From assembly GCA_001599755.1 (NCBI GenBank), contig BCHX01000002.1, positions 1,426,001 to 1,490,000 of the forward strand: DNA of 64,000 nt, written 5' to 3'. Below are positions 43,183 to 53,346 of this stretch, piece by piece. The notes beneath the pieces were generated by a model. That model saw nothing but the letters and a program-made list of their open reading frames with translations. It had not been told where the DNA came from and searched no databases. Position numbers and translations under genes: made by a program. This DNA is from Gliomastix tumulicola. Its lineage: Eukaryota; Ascomycota; Sordariomycetes; Hypocreales; Bionectriaceae. How positions within the stretch are numbered: position 1 is the first letter of the stretch; each line of letters begins with the position of its first letter.

Positions 43183-44911
43183 ATGAGTGAGTCTGTCCAA
43201 CTCCATTGGTATTGATTAGTTTAGTGCAGCTGATAAAGTCATGCAGCTGCAGCCTCAACGGGCACCTCGGCGCTTGGCCCAAAGCAAATCGGGAGATTCT
43301 ACGAGCCTCTCGTCCTATATGAAGCGCTTTCTGAGGCATGCAAGTCCCAGTCAAAGGAGGCAGATGACAGCGAGCGCGATGCTACTCCGGTCCAGCTCAC
43401 CGCGAGGGGCCGATTCGAGAGGTTTGTATACAAGCTCGCCTACATCTGCGCCTTCAACAAGGGTCCAGACACTGTCATCTCCTTTGCGGTCCTTCAGAAT
43501 GATCTCACAGAGGAGGTCGTGCTTGTATTTGGCGCCAACCAGATCAGCGCAACCGAAGGACTCAAGGTGAAGGAATACGTCCGGGACATCCTGTCTGTGG
43601 TGTCCCGGATGGAGGCCTTCGGGAGGAATCGAAGGGCCACTGTTCGCAGGGCGGTCCTGGAAGGAATCCTGATCTGGAACCGAGGCCGGATCGAGGCCTA
43701 CTTGAAGCAAATTGCGGGTGTCACTGGCAAATGCCAAGAGCTCGAGACCGCAGAGCATCACGGTAAGTGAAGGCGAAGCTGAGGTGACTGAGAGCTTGCA
43801 CTGACAGCTGCCCAAAGAACGAGGAATCGAGGCCATGCTTGGCTGTTTCGAAAGATGTCTGCCTGAGAGCTTTCCCAAGGGTGAAGAGGGACAGGCGCAG
43901 TGTAAGTCCCATTCACTCACTGACTGCCACACTCCGTACTAGATTCTGACAGGTAGCCACCTAGATCTTCAGGTCTGTGTTGAAGCTCTCAGCGTCATCA
44001 ACAGGCTCACGGGCCCTGATTTCAGAAGCATCGGAGAGCGGTCCAAAGGCCACATGGCAGGCAGCCAAGACGCGGAAGCCTGGTCAGGGCTGCTGCATTG
44101 CATCAGCCGTCTCAAGGCGTACGACCAAGCCGTCGACGACATCATGAGGGCTAGAAGCGAGTGGCCAGAGATCTTCAACATGGACAGGCTGGTCATCCAG
44201 CACATCCCGTCCAGCAAGAAGATGCCGCATCCCCTGGGAAGGAAGAAGTCGAGGGACGCGGCCAGCTGCATCGGCCGGATGACCAACGACGAGTCCATCA
44301 AGACCCGGTTCCAGGAGTTCTGCGCCAGCCTCCAGAAGTTTGAGCTGAACGAGAGGATCAGGGGCCAGTGCATGAAGGACAACTTCCGGCCCTTTGTGCA
44401 CTCCGAGGTGCTCGTGTACGACTGGCTCACCACGCACGGCCGGGGACAGGGACTCTCCTTCTTCAGAGGCTGGAAGTACATCGGCGCCAGCAAGCCCACG
44501 TGCAAGCTGTGCGACTACTTCTTTGACGCTGTCGATGACGATATCGGGCGACGGCCGTGCCACGGCAACGTCTATGTCAACTGGCGCCTTCCGGATGGCT
44601 ATGGAGTCGCGGCGAGTGACAGCCGGTCCCCGGTGTACTTCAGCATGAACACGAGGATCCGCGATGATGCGTTCAAGATTCTCACGGATAAGTGTGCCAC
44701 GGGCAAGTCGCACGACTCGGATACGTATTCGTACTGGCCAGCCAGGCAGACCGAGGCAGAATCGACGCAGACCGGAGACGTTGGCATTGAAGTGACAAGC
44801 CTGAGCAGCATGCTGGCTAGTATCCTGTCGTTTGGGTCGTCGGCGTCGGCTAGGCCGGTCAGAGACGAGGCGGAGAGTGTGCGCGGTGAAGCGTCGGATG
44901 AGGATGACTGA
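43183..44911 (+). CDS. Deaminase-fold protein, fungal OTT_1508-like family
   Basis: The proposed exons are 43183-43186, 43247-43762, 43818-43901 and 43953-44911, giving 520 aa. The N-terminal 200 residues are helical (FERFVYKLAYICAFNKG, GRIEAYLKQIAGVTGKC) with no recognisable enzyme motif. The C-terminal half holds a cytidine-deaminase-like signature: H351-S-E353 (HSEVLVYDWL), then C385-x2-C388 in KPTCKLCDYFF, 31 residues later. This is the zinc-binding H-x-E / P-x-C-x2-C pattern of the superfamily and matches the fungal OTT_1508-like deaminases. Substrate is unknown: nucleic acid, nucleotide, or none if it is only a fold. The C-terminal tail is Ser/Ala-rich. The first exon is only four bases and is the least certain part. 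A TATA box supports a start here. Confidence 0.72.
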
Positions 44912-45449
44912 AGTCAACTGACTGTTCTTGAGTCAGCAGGTAGGTACTAGTACTTAGGTGAGGTAACTACTAGTAAGTAAGTACGTCGGTCAGTACGAGG
45001 TAGTGGTAGGAGCGATGTGACTAGGTACTTACCTAGATAAGATGTGGTGCAGGATTTCTAAGGTAAGGTACCTGGTACCCTTGTGGTTGATGAGGTACCT
45101 TACCTAAGGTAGTCGGGAGTATGAGATTTGGGTGGGAAGGTGCAATATACGTCGTTATGAAGTTAGTCGTGCTTACGTTTTCTCCTGTGAACGTGAGCCA
45201 CCAGCTAAGATACCCTACCTACCTGCACGTTACTTAGTATAGTACTTAACCTTGAACATAGGTATAGTAGATACTACCTAGGTAGTAGGTAAGACATGGT
45301 TGGCCTAGTATTGAGAAATTGTATGTAGTGCTATAGGTACTAGTAAGTAGGTACCTTAAGGTAGTAAGAGTAAAAATCAAAGCAGTAATTTGACAATTTC
45401 CCGAACGAAACCTCCTTTCCTCCATCAACGAGATAAGTGACCTACCTAC
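44912..45449. repeat. Degenerate AGGTACCT / AGGTAGGTA-rich tract
   Basis: About 500 bases are filled with variations of AGGTACCT, ACCTAGGTA, AGTAAGTA and ACTAGTA, many of them palindromic and on both strands (dense at 44938-45090 and 45230-45360). No frame is coding. Such low-complexity TAGGTACC tracts occur between genes in several Sordariomycetes. Both flanking genes probably end in this region. Confidence 0.7.
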
Positions 45450-48164
45450 CTATATGAAAGTGCTTTCTAACTGCCCGTAGACCCCGACGATCCGCCCCCA
45501 ACCGATCTTCTTGGTCACCTTTAACGGAATTCGAAGCCGGTTGCTGCCCTCTTGTAGATCCTTGCGCACAAGTGAGTCACTAGCAATGAACACCTCCTCT
45601 TCTGTATTGGCGTTTCTCCGAGAAATGATGTTGTATTCAGTCCCCTTGCGCAAATCAAGGCAGACAAGGATGTCGCCGTGGTGCGTGCTGACTTGGATCA
45701 TGATGAGCCCGCTGAGCAACATGGTCCGCAGGCTCATGGGGCGATCGATAGAGAAGCCGTCCGCATTGTCCGTCTTGCGCTTGAAGACGGAGTTATGGGG
45801 GCCCCGCGTCTGGAGGCAGTTGTCCGATTCGCCCTGGATCAAACGGGCGAGGATGAGCTGGCCGTCTATGCCCGTCACCGAGTGCAGTTCCGACACGCTC
45901 CGGCAGAGCACCTGCCTCCGAAGAAAGTCACGCCATGACCATTGCGCGACGAGAAGACTCTTGGCAACGAGGATGATGAAAGCAGCCACGACCCAGCAGA
46001 ACATGGTGATGTTGAAAGGGTCGACTGGGTCTAAGCGATCTCTGATCGTGAGCCCGGCAGCGATTCCTCCAAGAACAAGGACTGTCGCGGAGGCCATGGT
46101 CGTCAATACGTACCGCCCGCATTGTACCATCACCCCATTTTCCTCTATTACCCAATCGTCCATTTGGCGCATATCTCTCCTGAATTTCTCCTCGTGCTTC
46201 CGTACTGTCCTGGTCTTCTCTCTGCTGGCTGCGCTCGCCTGGCTAGACGGCCGTGCTTCCGAAGTCGGCAGCTCTAGTCCAAAAGTCGGCCTCCGGACGG
46301 GAACAGGTTCTCCTTCCTTGTAGAATGGTAACCTGTCCCTCGCTAAGATAGCCCGGGAAAGCTGAGAGACTGTCGAGGCAGACTTCTCCCAAGTTGCACG
46401 GTACTCGCTAGTAGTCAAGCAGAAAGAAGCCTTGTATTTCACTGGCTCGTAGAGACCGACCTTGTCGTCAGAGTGTGATGTGTGGGCGCACAAATAGATG
46501 AAGTCTGTTATATGCTCGACCGCCTTTGGACTTGCCAAGAGCAGCGGCACTATAACGGAGATCACTTCGTGCATCGAGGCCAGACGAATCCTCCGCGGCT
46601 CTAGTGTAGCTGTGTCTCGATCGGATGGGACCTCCCGATCGGTGTCCTGGCTCTTGGATGGGGAGGGAGAGACATAGTAGTACCATGCAATCGTTGTCCC
46701 AACATCCGAAGAAGAATCGCGAGGTGACAGTGTGCTGCCTACCGCAGTCGCGGCCGCATCCGCCGGGCTAGTAGTAGGATCACCCTTGACCTTGACCCCG
46801 GTTTGGCTCTGGGTCGATCTTAGCTTTAGATCGCCTTCCACTTTCCTCATCGTCAGGCCGAGCACTTCAAAGGCAGCATGAGCCACATTGATGTTCTCCA
46901 GCTTTGACGTGCCTAGGTATTCGGTGTCGATGTCTTGATAGACGTAGGTTGGACACTCATCAGACATAGTGTCGTATAGCAGAGCGCTTAGTTCGAACGA
47001 CGTGCTTGACTTTACCATCAGCCGATTCGATCCTCGCAGAGAGACGAGAACGTAGCGGATCACATTGAGAACGAGGCGCTCGTAGATGGCTGACCGGATC
47101 CAATACTCCTGTTTGACAAATTTCTGCCTAGTCTTGGGACCAGGATGAGGATCTTCCACCATTTCGTTCATGTCCCAGGCATTCATCATGTCGTCTGAGG
47201 CCTCCGGTGACCCCCCATGCTTGATGACACCTTCAAGTTGCCCCCTCGGTCTTTCTTCCTTGTTCCTTTCGGGGGCTCGTCTGGTCGATTCTGGCATAGA
47301 GCTTTCTTTCGACTTCGAGTTGGTCTCTAGAGACATCGATACTGACTCCTTAAACGAGTAGGAAATTACTTTAAGCTTGGTAGACGCCTTCACGAGAACA
47401 GATAGAGTATGCTCGAGCCATGTTTTACCCCTTCCAGCTTTGCAATACACTCGGGCTAGTGTAGCTGTCAGGTAGTTGACAAGTTCGTTATAATCGTCTT
47501 TGCTCGGTTCGGGAGTCTGGTCGCGGGAGTTGGTATTTTTGCCGTTGTTATCAGCATTGTCGTCATCGTCGTCGTCGTCGTCGTCTTCATCGTCGCCTCC
47601 GTCGAACTGTTCGAGGACTTCTCGGCTGTCCTGGTAGAGTTCCTCTTTATGCGCCCTTGGACAATTGCGGGCGACAGACCCCTGGGAGTCATGGATGATG
47701 ATGTGCAATGCACCCCACATCTGGTTGGCAAGATTGGATAAGGACGTGTACGCATCCTTTGTGTCGTGAGCGAGACCCTCGGTACCGGAGAAACACAGGG
47801 GAGTGTTGAGATCCGTCACGGCAGCAATGAGTCGGTCTACCTCAGCTTCCCATAGTTTCTCCTGGCAATCTTCAGATACTCCGTATGGTGTGGCGTCAAT
47901 CATGTTTTCTAGACCATTCCGTATCGTAATGTCAGGCGCTAAGTCGGGGTTGGTATAACTCTTGTGGTAACGAAGAATTCTGATGATCTCATCGCGGGAA
48001 ACTTCGACTGGGGATCCTCGCTTGTGTGAGTCTTCAAGGCCATCAGCAACCACTTGCTTTCGGCTCTTGGCCCTTTTCTTCCCAGAGGACAAGATGGGCT
48101 CGGTGCGCGGAAGCATATTCGCGTTTTCTCTAGGCTTCATTGTCAGGTTGAACGGTTGGATCAA
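45450..48164 (-). CDS. Large membrane protein of unknown family, 904 aa
   Basis: A single uninterrupted frame with no intron. The N-terminal region (1-60) is basic. An acidic run of Asp residues lies at about 190-203, followed by helical and Ser/Pro-rich stretches. Two hydrophobic segments occur at about 686-706 (ATVLVLGGIAAGLTI) and 718-740 (FCWVVAAFIILVAKSLLVA), with a tight loop between them, and a conserved-looking WSWRDFLRRQVLCRS follows. The C-terminal 130 residues look like a soluble beta-rich domain (SGLIMIQVSTHHGDILVCLDL, VTKKIGWGRIVGVYG). I do not recognise a catalytic motif. Third-position base preference is weaker than in the housekeeping genes, which suggests a less conserved, lineage-restricted gene. 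It is divergent from the AAA+ gene. Confidence 0.75.
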   Translation of the reverse strand: MIQPFNLTMKPRENANMLPRTEPILSSGKKRAKSRKQVVADGLEDSHKRGSPVEVSRDEIIRILRYHKSYTNPDLAPDITIRNGLENMIDATPYGVSEDCQEKLWEAEVDRLIAAVTDLNTPLCFSGTEGLAHDTKDAYTSLSNLANQMWGALHIIIHDSQGSVARNCPRAHKEELYQDSREVLEQFDGGDDEDDDDDDDDDNADNNGKNTNSRDQTPEPSKDDYNELVNYLTATLARVYCKAGRGKTWLEHTLSVLVKASTKLKVISYSFKESVSMSLETNSKSKESSMPESTRRAPERNKEERPRGQLEGVIKHGGSPEASDDMMNAWDMNEMVEDPHPGPKTRQKFVKQEYWIRSAIYERLVLNVIRYVLVSLRGSNRLMVKSSTSFELSALLYDTMSDECPTYVYQDIDTEYLGTSKLENINVAHAAFEVLGLTMRKVEGDLKLRSTQSQTGVKVKGDPTTSPADAAATAVGSTLSPRDSSSDVGTTIAWYYYVSPSPSKSQDTDREVPSDRDTATLEPRRIRLASMHEVISVIVPLLLASPKAVEHITDFIYLCAHTSHSDDKVGLYEPVKYKASFCLTTSEYRATWEKSASTVSQLSRAILARDRLPFYKEGEPVPVRRPTFGLELPTSEARPSSQASAASREKTRTVRKHEEKFRRDMRQMDDWVIEENGVMVQCGRYVLTTMASATVLVLGGIAAGLTIRDRLDPVDPFNITMFCWVVAAFIILVAKSLLVAQWSWRDFLRRQVLCRSVSELHSVTGIDGQLILARLIQGESDNCLQTRGPHNSVFKRKTDNADGFSIDRPMSLRTMLLSGLIMIQVSTHHGDILVCLDLRKGTEYNIISRRNANTEEEVFIASDSLVRKDLQEGSNRLRIPLKVTKKIGWGRIVGVYGQLESTFI

Positions 48165-48686
48165 TGATGATTGCCGAAATAGGCGGAGGTAAAAGGAGCT
48201 TTGTTTTGCATACAGGAGGATGCCGGGCAGGAGGTATTTGGTCGACTTTGTTGGTCATTCTTGTCTATCAAGATGCGAACCAGATCTCATGAGAATGAGG
48301 CGACTGGTGGCGGCTTAGGCTGTTGGTTAGGCAGACTTCTCGGTAATTCGCACTGCACCAGAACCTATCATTTCCAAGTGAGGCTAAGAAGGTGGTCAGC
48401 TGGCAGATTTTTCGGTGACAAACATGACACCCGCTCCTCTCGTTTCGGAGGCCGGCCAGATTAAGAGTAGACAGGTCACCGCCCAAGCGGCCGTAATGGC
48501 GCTGTGTTAATATAGACGACTAGTAGATACAGCACGCGCCTTCAGGGAATTTTGTAGACGTACATCTACCAGTATCGATCAATACCAAATCTGCGGCGAA
48601 AGTGAGAAGCCGCTCTTCTGCCATCTGTTTCATCCCCTCACGTTTTCGCAAGGCATTGCAACAGATGCACATTCGACCCGGTCAAT
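48165..48686. promoter_or_regulatory. Shared divergent promoter of the 904-aa protein and the AAA+ ATPase
   Basis: The 522 bases separate two divergent start codons. No open frame of note and no clear TATA box. The arrangement allows co-regulation. Confidence 0.4.
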
Positions 48687-51222
48687 ATGTCTGCTCAACT
48701 CTACCGAGAGAAATGCCAGACTGCACCCGATGATGCCTCAGCCGGCAATGCTGAAGACGAACCTCGCCGGAAACCCACCAGCAAGAGCCAGGTTCGAAAG
48801 GGCTTCAGGGACATCACAGTCGTTCAGATGTACAGTATGTACGGCGAAGAGGACGAGGTGAAGCTTACAAGTGAGTACGCACCACCTCAGAAGAAAGAGG
48901 GCGCGAAGGAGATGGGGAAGTTCGACAAATACGCTGTCCTTGTGCGACGAGTCGTGAAAAGAAGGGGGAAACGGGACATCCATGTCCGCACGGAGCTCTG
49001 CATTCAGTCCCATACGCTCTGCAAAACACTCCGAGACATTATCCCCTATACATTTGACAGGCTGGATATCAAGTCTACCTCCATTGTCCTTCCTGCACCT
49101 TTCTTTGAGCTCTTTTTCAGGAGGAATGAGATCGAAGCCTACCTCAGCGACCCGAGCAATGCGGAAGCACTCCGAGCGGAAGTTAAACTGGTTCATCAGT
49201 ACCTGCAGAGGGACAAACTTACTATTGGCAACCTTGACGAACATGCCAGCCTAATCCAGCAGGGCAAGACTAGTTTTGGAACCATGTGGACTCTGTTCCC
49301 TCCAAACGAGCTGCTGGTCCGGAATGACGGGGCGATGGTCGAGTGCTTGATCTGCCGTGACGTTGCTATGGACCTTGAGATTCCAAACTGTTGGCAAGTC
49401 AGTGGTGTTCGGCTTGACTTCGATGGTCACGACATAGGTCTGGCCAAAACGACTTATCCGATATCATTCGCAGGCAGAGTTGACGGCACGATGGACATCG
49501 CGCAACTGCCGCTGATACCGGCAAAATATCTCGAAGGCTGGGCCGAGACTAGAGCAGAGCTTGTCAAGCGAGGGGAGGCATTCCGAGAACTGATGGGGGA
49601 TAGTTTGGATGGGCATGCATATCGTCGCTATGAGGGGCCTCTTTGGGATGAATGCGAGCTGGACGAACCTCCAGTATCAAAGGTATACAGTTCAGGCCCC
49701 GTGCCTGTCCGAGCGCCGATAGCTGACCTTGTCAGATAAACCAACGAGTGGTCGTTGATTACAAGACATATCTCAAGAAGGAGCCCAAAAGGGCTACCAC
49801 GATCGAACGCGAGGCTAAGGCAAAGAATTCTGGGAGACGAACCACTAAAGGCACAGGTGGCTCACCAGGCTCAAGCTCTGCCTCTAGCTGTTCTGATACC
49901 GATTCCGATACTGACGAGTCCGCCTCTGACTTGGATATGGCTGCAAATGGCCACTTGATCAGCGGAGAGGGTCAAGACACTGATGCCTTCTCGAAGCTTC
50001 TCTTCGCAGTATCTGAGAGATACGGCATCAAGAACGGCATGGATAATTTGCTCCTTCTATGCCCGGCCCGCGTGCCAGGATATTGTTTGACGACGAAAGA
50101 ATGGGGCTGGATGCTCATCGATGAGTTGAAGCGCATCAATACCAGCGATGCAGCCTTCAATTCATTGCAGATTGACTACGCCACTAAAAAACTGGTGAGG
50201 TCTCTGGTTTTGGGGCACCAGAGCGGCGATTCTGAAGACTTCGATGATGTGATCAGTGGAAAGGGGAGAGGACTGGTCATGCTCTTGAACGGGTATGTAA
50301 ATCAGTTCCTTCGACTGGCTTAGTCTGGTGTTGGTGGGCGATGAACTGATCTGAGACTCTGCACAGGAAGCCGGGCATAGGCAAAACCCTTACCGCAGGT
50401 TAGTATCATGTCATAAAATTCCTGCTCAAATGCTGCAACGCTGACCATACCGGACTAGAGAGTATTTCGGAGCTGACTGGCAGCCCGCTGTATAATCTTT
50501 CTGGCGGAGAACTGAGTGTCACGGTATCCAAGGTTGAAGAAAAACTCCAGGATGTCTTCAATCTGGCCAAGAGATGGGGCGCTATCGTCCTCCTCGACGA
50601 GGCAGATGTAGTCATGTCGAAGAGAACCTCTCACGAGCTAGAGCGAAACGCTATTGTTGCTGGTAGGCACTTGATCTTGAAGATCCATGACCGAGCGAGG
50701 CTAACCTGGGAGTGATACAGTGTGGCTGCGGATGCTTGAATACTTTGAAGGCGTCTTGTTCCTCACCTCGAACCGCAGAGACCAGTTCGATGAGGCGTTC
50801 CAGAGCCGTGTTCATCTAACCATCAACCTCCCAGAGCTAGGACCAGAACAGCGAGCTGAGATCTGGAAGGTTCTCGTCCAGAAAAACAGGCATGTCCTCC
50901 AGGCCTCAGCTTGGAAACCGGAAATGTTTGTTGTCCTCGGTGAGCTAAAAGTAAACGTATGTAGCGTTTCCTTCGTTATTCCTGATTGCTCCCTAAGAGT
51001 TTTTGTGTCGCTAACATTTGGTTTTGGAAGGGTCGGGTGATCAAGAATCTCCTTCGGACAGCGGTTTACTATGCGAGGTCGTGTGGTGAGCCATTGGCGC
51101 TCCATCACATTTCCGAAGTGATCAAGGTCGAGCTGTCGGACGAAGAGAACATTTCGAATATCACACAGCGGCTGAGAAGTTTGATGCTGGCGGATGAGCC
51201 TGATGATGTTGTTACAGATTAG
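48687..51222 (+). CDS. AAA+ ATPase with long fungal N-terminal region
   Basis: Exons are 48687-49682, 49736-50292, 50367-50398, 50459-50662, 50721-50956 and 51031-51222, giving 738 aa. The C-terminal AAA domain (about 470-710) has Walker A GKPGIGKT (518-525), with Walker B IVLLDEAD (Asp575, Glu576), the sensor-type FLTSNR and an arginine segment FQSRVHL. The family motif VNGRVIKNLLRTAV marks the small lid helix. The N-terminal 330 residues include a domain common to fungal AAA proteins of this type (DUF7025-like, with SIVLPAPFFELFFRRNEIEAYL). A Ser/Asp-rich linker (SSSASSCSDTDSDTDES) precedes the ATPase. It should hydrolyse ATP; partners are unknown. Walker A is encoded by a 32-nt micro-exon plus the end of exon 2. 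Confidence 0.88.
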
Positions 51223-51855
51223 GAGAGCATGAGGGCAAGCACCTTGGACGGAGTAGCAATTGTGGAGTTCAGATCGCCTTAGTCAGCAAAGGGTCCTTCC
51301 CCGAGTCCTTCCTTCCTTTCATCTTGACCTTTCCGATGCTTTCGTTTTGGTCTCGAAAATGGGGCCACCCGGCATTCAATCACAAGGCAAGAGCAATGGA
51401 ATAAACATCCACGGATTTTATTGGGACGAGTTGGGGAAGAGAGAGGCAAGATTATTGGCCCACAACCGAGCCGAGGCTTCGCTTGAAGAGAGACAGGATG
51501 AAACAATGTCGGGCCTTTTCACAACCCGACCCCAAGTGACTCCAAAAATGAGGTGTACTCTTCAAGGAGCTGAGGTGATTGCTTTGTAGATAAAATGTAA
51601 AGGAACCCAGATAATACTACTATACTCAAGTCCAGTCTTTCTGCCGTGACTTGAAAGCAACCGCCATAAGGTACAGGCTCCCTTTGTGCCCCACGCATAC
51701 CATTGGCTGCTTCAGTCCTGCCCTGGTCTCATAGATCACACCACTGAAAATAGGCGTCGATAAGGGAAGGCACCATCTCACCTCACCGTCTTCAACACTT
51801 CACCACCCACCACCATCACCATAGGAAAAGACACCCGCAGCATCCCTCCTCCAGC
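51223..51855. other. Intergenic
   Basis: 3' region of the AAA+ gene and promoter of the monooxygenase gene. No gene is seen. Confidence 0.4.
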
Positions 51856-53346
51856 ATGTCTCCCTCCTTCGAGGACGCGCTCACGGAGCACCACGACATC
51901 GTCATCCTCGGCGCGGGCCTCAGCGGCATCAACACCGCCCACGTCCTGCGCAAGGAGCTCCCCAACCGCTCCTTCACCATCCTCGAGAAGCGCGACGTCC
52001 TCGGCGGTACGTGGAGCTTCTTCAAGTACCCGGGCTTCCGCTCCGACTCCTTCATGACCGCCTTCGGCTTCAACTGGTTCCCCTGGCGCCATAGCCACAA
52101 GATGGCCCCCGCGAGCGAGATCCTCGAGTACGTCGAGGACGCGGCGCGGGAGGACGGCATCAGGGATCTGATCCGGTTCCAGCACGAGGTGCTCGCGTGC
52201 ACGTGGAGCAGCGAGACGCAGCAGTGGAAGCTGGATGTCGATGCGGACGGCGTGCGCAAGACGCTGTTCGCCAACTTCATGATGGGCTGCACGGGATACT
52301 ACGCCTACGACAAGGCGTTCGCGACGACGATCCCGGGCATCGAGGACTTCCAGGGCAAGGTCGTGCATCCGCAGTGGTGGCCCGAGGACCTGGACTACGC
52401 GGGCAAGCGTGTCGTTATTGTCGGCTCTGGCGCCACCGCCATCACCATCCTCCCCAGCCTCGCTGGGACGGCCAGCCAAGTGACCATGCTGCAGCGCAGC
52501 CCGTCCTTTGTCGCGTCGCGATCAACGACGTCCCTTCTCGACACGCTGTTCCGCTTCCTGCTGCCCGCCGTGTGGGCGCACTACTTCTCGTGGGTGGTCG
52601 ATGTCACCCTAGAGATCATCGCCACGCAGGCGCTGCTCATGTTCCCCAACGTCGGCCGCTCCGCCCTCATGCGTGGTGCCAAGCGAGCGCTCCCCAAGGA
52701 CATCGACGTCGACGTCCACTTCAACCCGCGCTACAACCCGTTCCAGCAGCGTCTATGTCTCTGCCCCGACGGCGACTTCTTCCAGGCGCTGCACCGCGCC
52801 AACACCGAGGTCGTCACCGACACCATCGACACCGTCACCAAGTCCGGCATCCGCCTCGCCTCCGGCCGCGAGCTCCCCGCCGACATCATCGTCACCGCCA
52901 CGGGCCTCTACTTCCAGCTCATGGGGGGGCTGACCCCTATTGTCGACGGCAAGGAAATCATCCCGGGAGACCTGTACACCTGGCGCGGCTGCATGCTCGA
53001 GTCCCTGCCCAACGCCGCGTTTATCATGGGCTACGTCACGCAGTCCTGGACGCCCGGCGCCGACGTCATGGCCAAGATGGTCGTCCGCGTGCTCAAGCGC
53101 ATGGACCGCACCGGCGCCACCAGCGTCGTCCCGCGCATCGACCGCAGCAAGGGCATGCCGCAGAAGCTTGCAGTTGGGGCCACCAGCAACTACCTGGTCA
53201 AGGCTGGAGACAGAATACCCAAGATCACGGGGCAGGCGCCGTGGTATGGGCGGGACCACCTCGTCAAGGATCTATGGGCGAAGTGGTTTGGCAGTGTCGA
53301 GGATGGGCTGGTGTATACGGAGGCAGTCAAGACTAAGGATTCATAG
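51856..53346 (+). CDS. Class B flavin monooxygenase, Baeyer-Villiger type
   Basis: A single exon encodes 496 aa. These enzymes use FAD and NADPH to insert oxygen next to a ketone or to oxidise N or S centres. The FAD-binding GxGxxG is at 19-24 (GAGLSG). The Baeyer-Villiger fingerprint FxGxxxHxxxW is complete: F165, G167, H171 and W175 (FQGKVVHPQWW). The NADPH Rossmann motif GSGATA is at 190-195. A hydrophobic stretch (about 230-265) may be a membrane association helix. The ATATG-type motif near the C-terminal FAD contact reads IVTATGLYFQ. The substrate cannot be inferred. No polyketide or terpene synthase lies nearby in the window, so it is not obviously in a biosynthetic cluster. A CT-rich leader precedes the ATG. 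Confidence 0.93.
   Translation: MSPSFEDALTEHHDIVILGAGLSGINTAHVLRKELPNRSFTILEKRDVLGGTWSFFKYPGFRSDSFMTAFGFNWFPWRHSHKMAPASEILEYVEDAAREDGIRDLIRFQHEVLACTWSSETQQWKLDVDADGVRKTLFANFMMGCTGYYAYDKAFATTIPGIEDFQGKVVHPQWWPEDLDYAGKRVVIVGSGATAITILPSLAGTASQVTMLQRSPSFVASRSTTSLLDTLFRFLLPAVWAHYFSWVVDVTLEIIATQALLMFPNVGRSALMRGAKRALPKDIDVDVHFNPRYNPFQQRLCLCPDGDFFQALHRANTEVVTDTIDTVTKSGIRLASGRELPADIIVTATGLYFQLMGGLTPIVDGKEIIPGDLYTWRGCMLESLPNAAFIMGYVTQSWTPGADVMAKMVVRVLKRMDRTGATSVVPRIDRSKGMPQKLAVGATSNYLVKAGDRIPKITGQAPWYGRDHLVKDLWAKWFGSVEDGLVYTEAVKTKDS

Noticed and set aside
44935..45450. Telomeric or transposon-terminal repeat
   Set aside because: No TTAGGG arrays, terminal inverted repeats or transposase; the tract is low-complexity AGGTACCT-type sequence.
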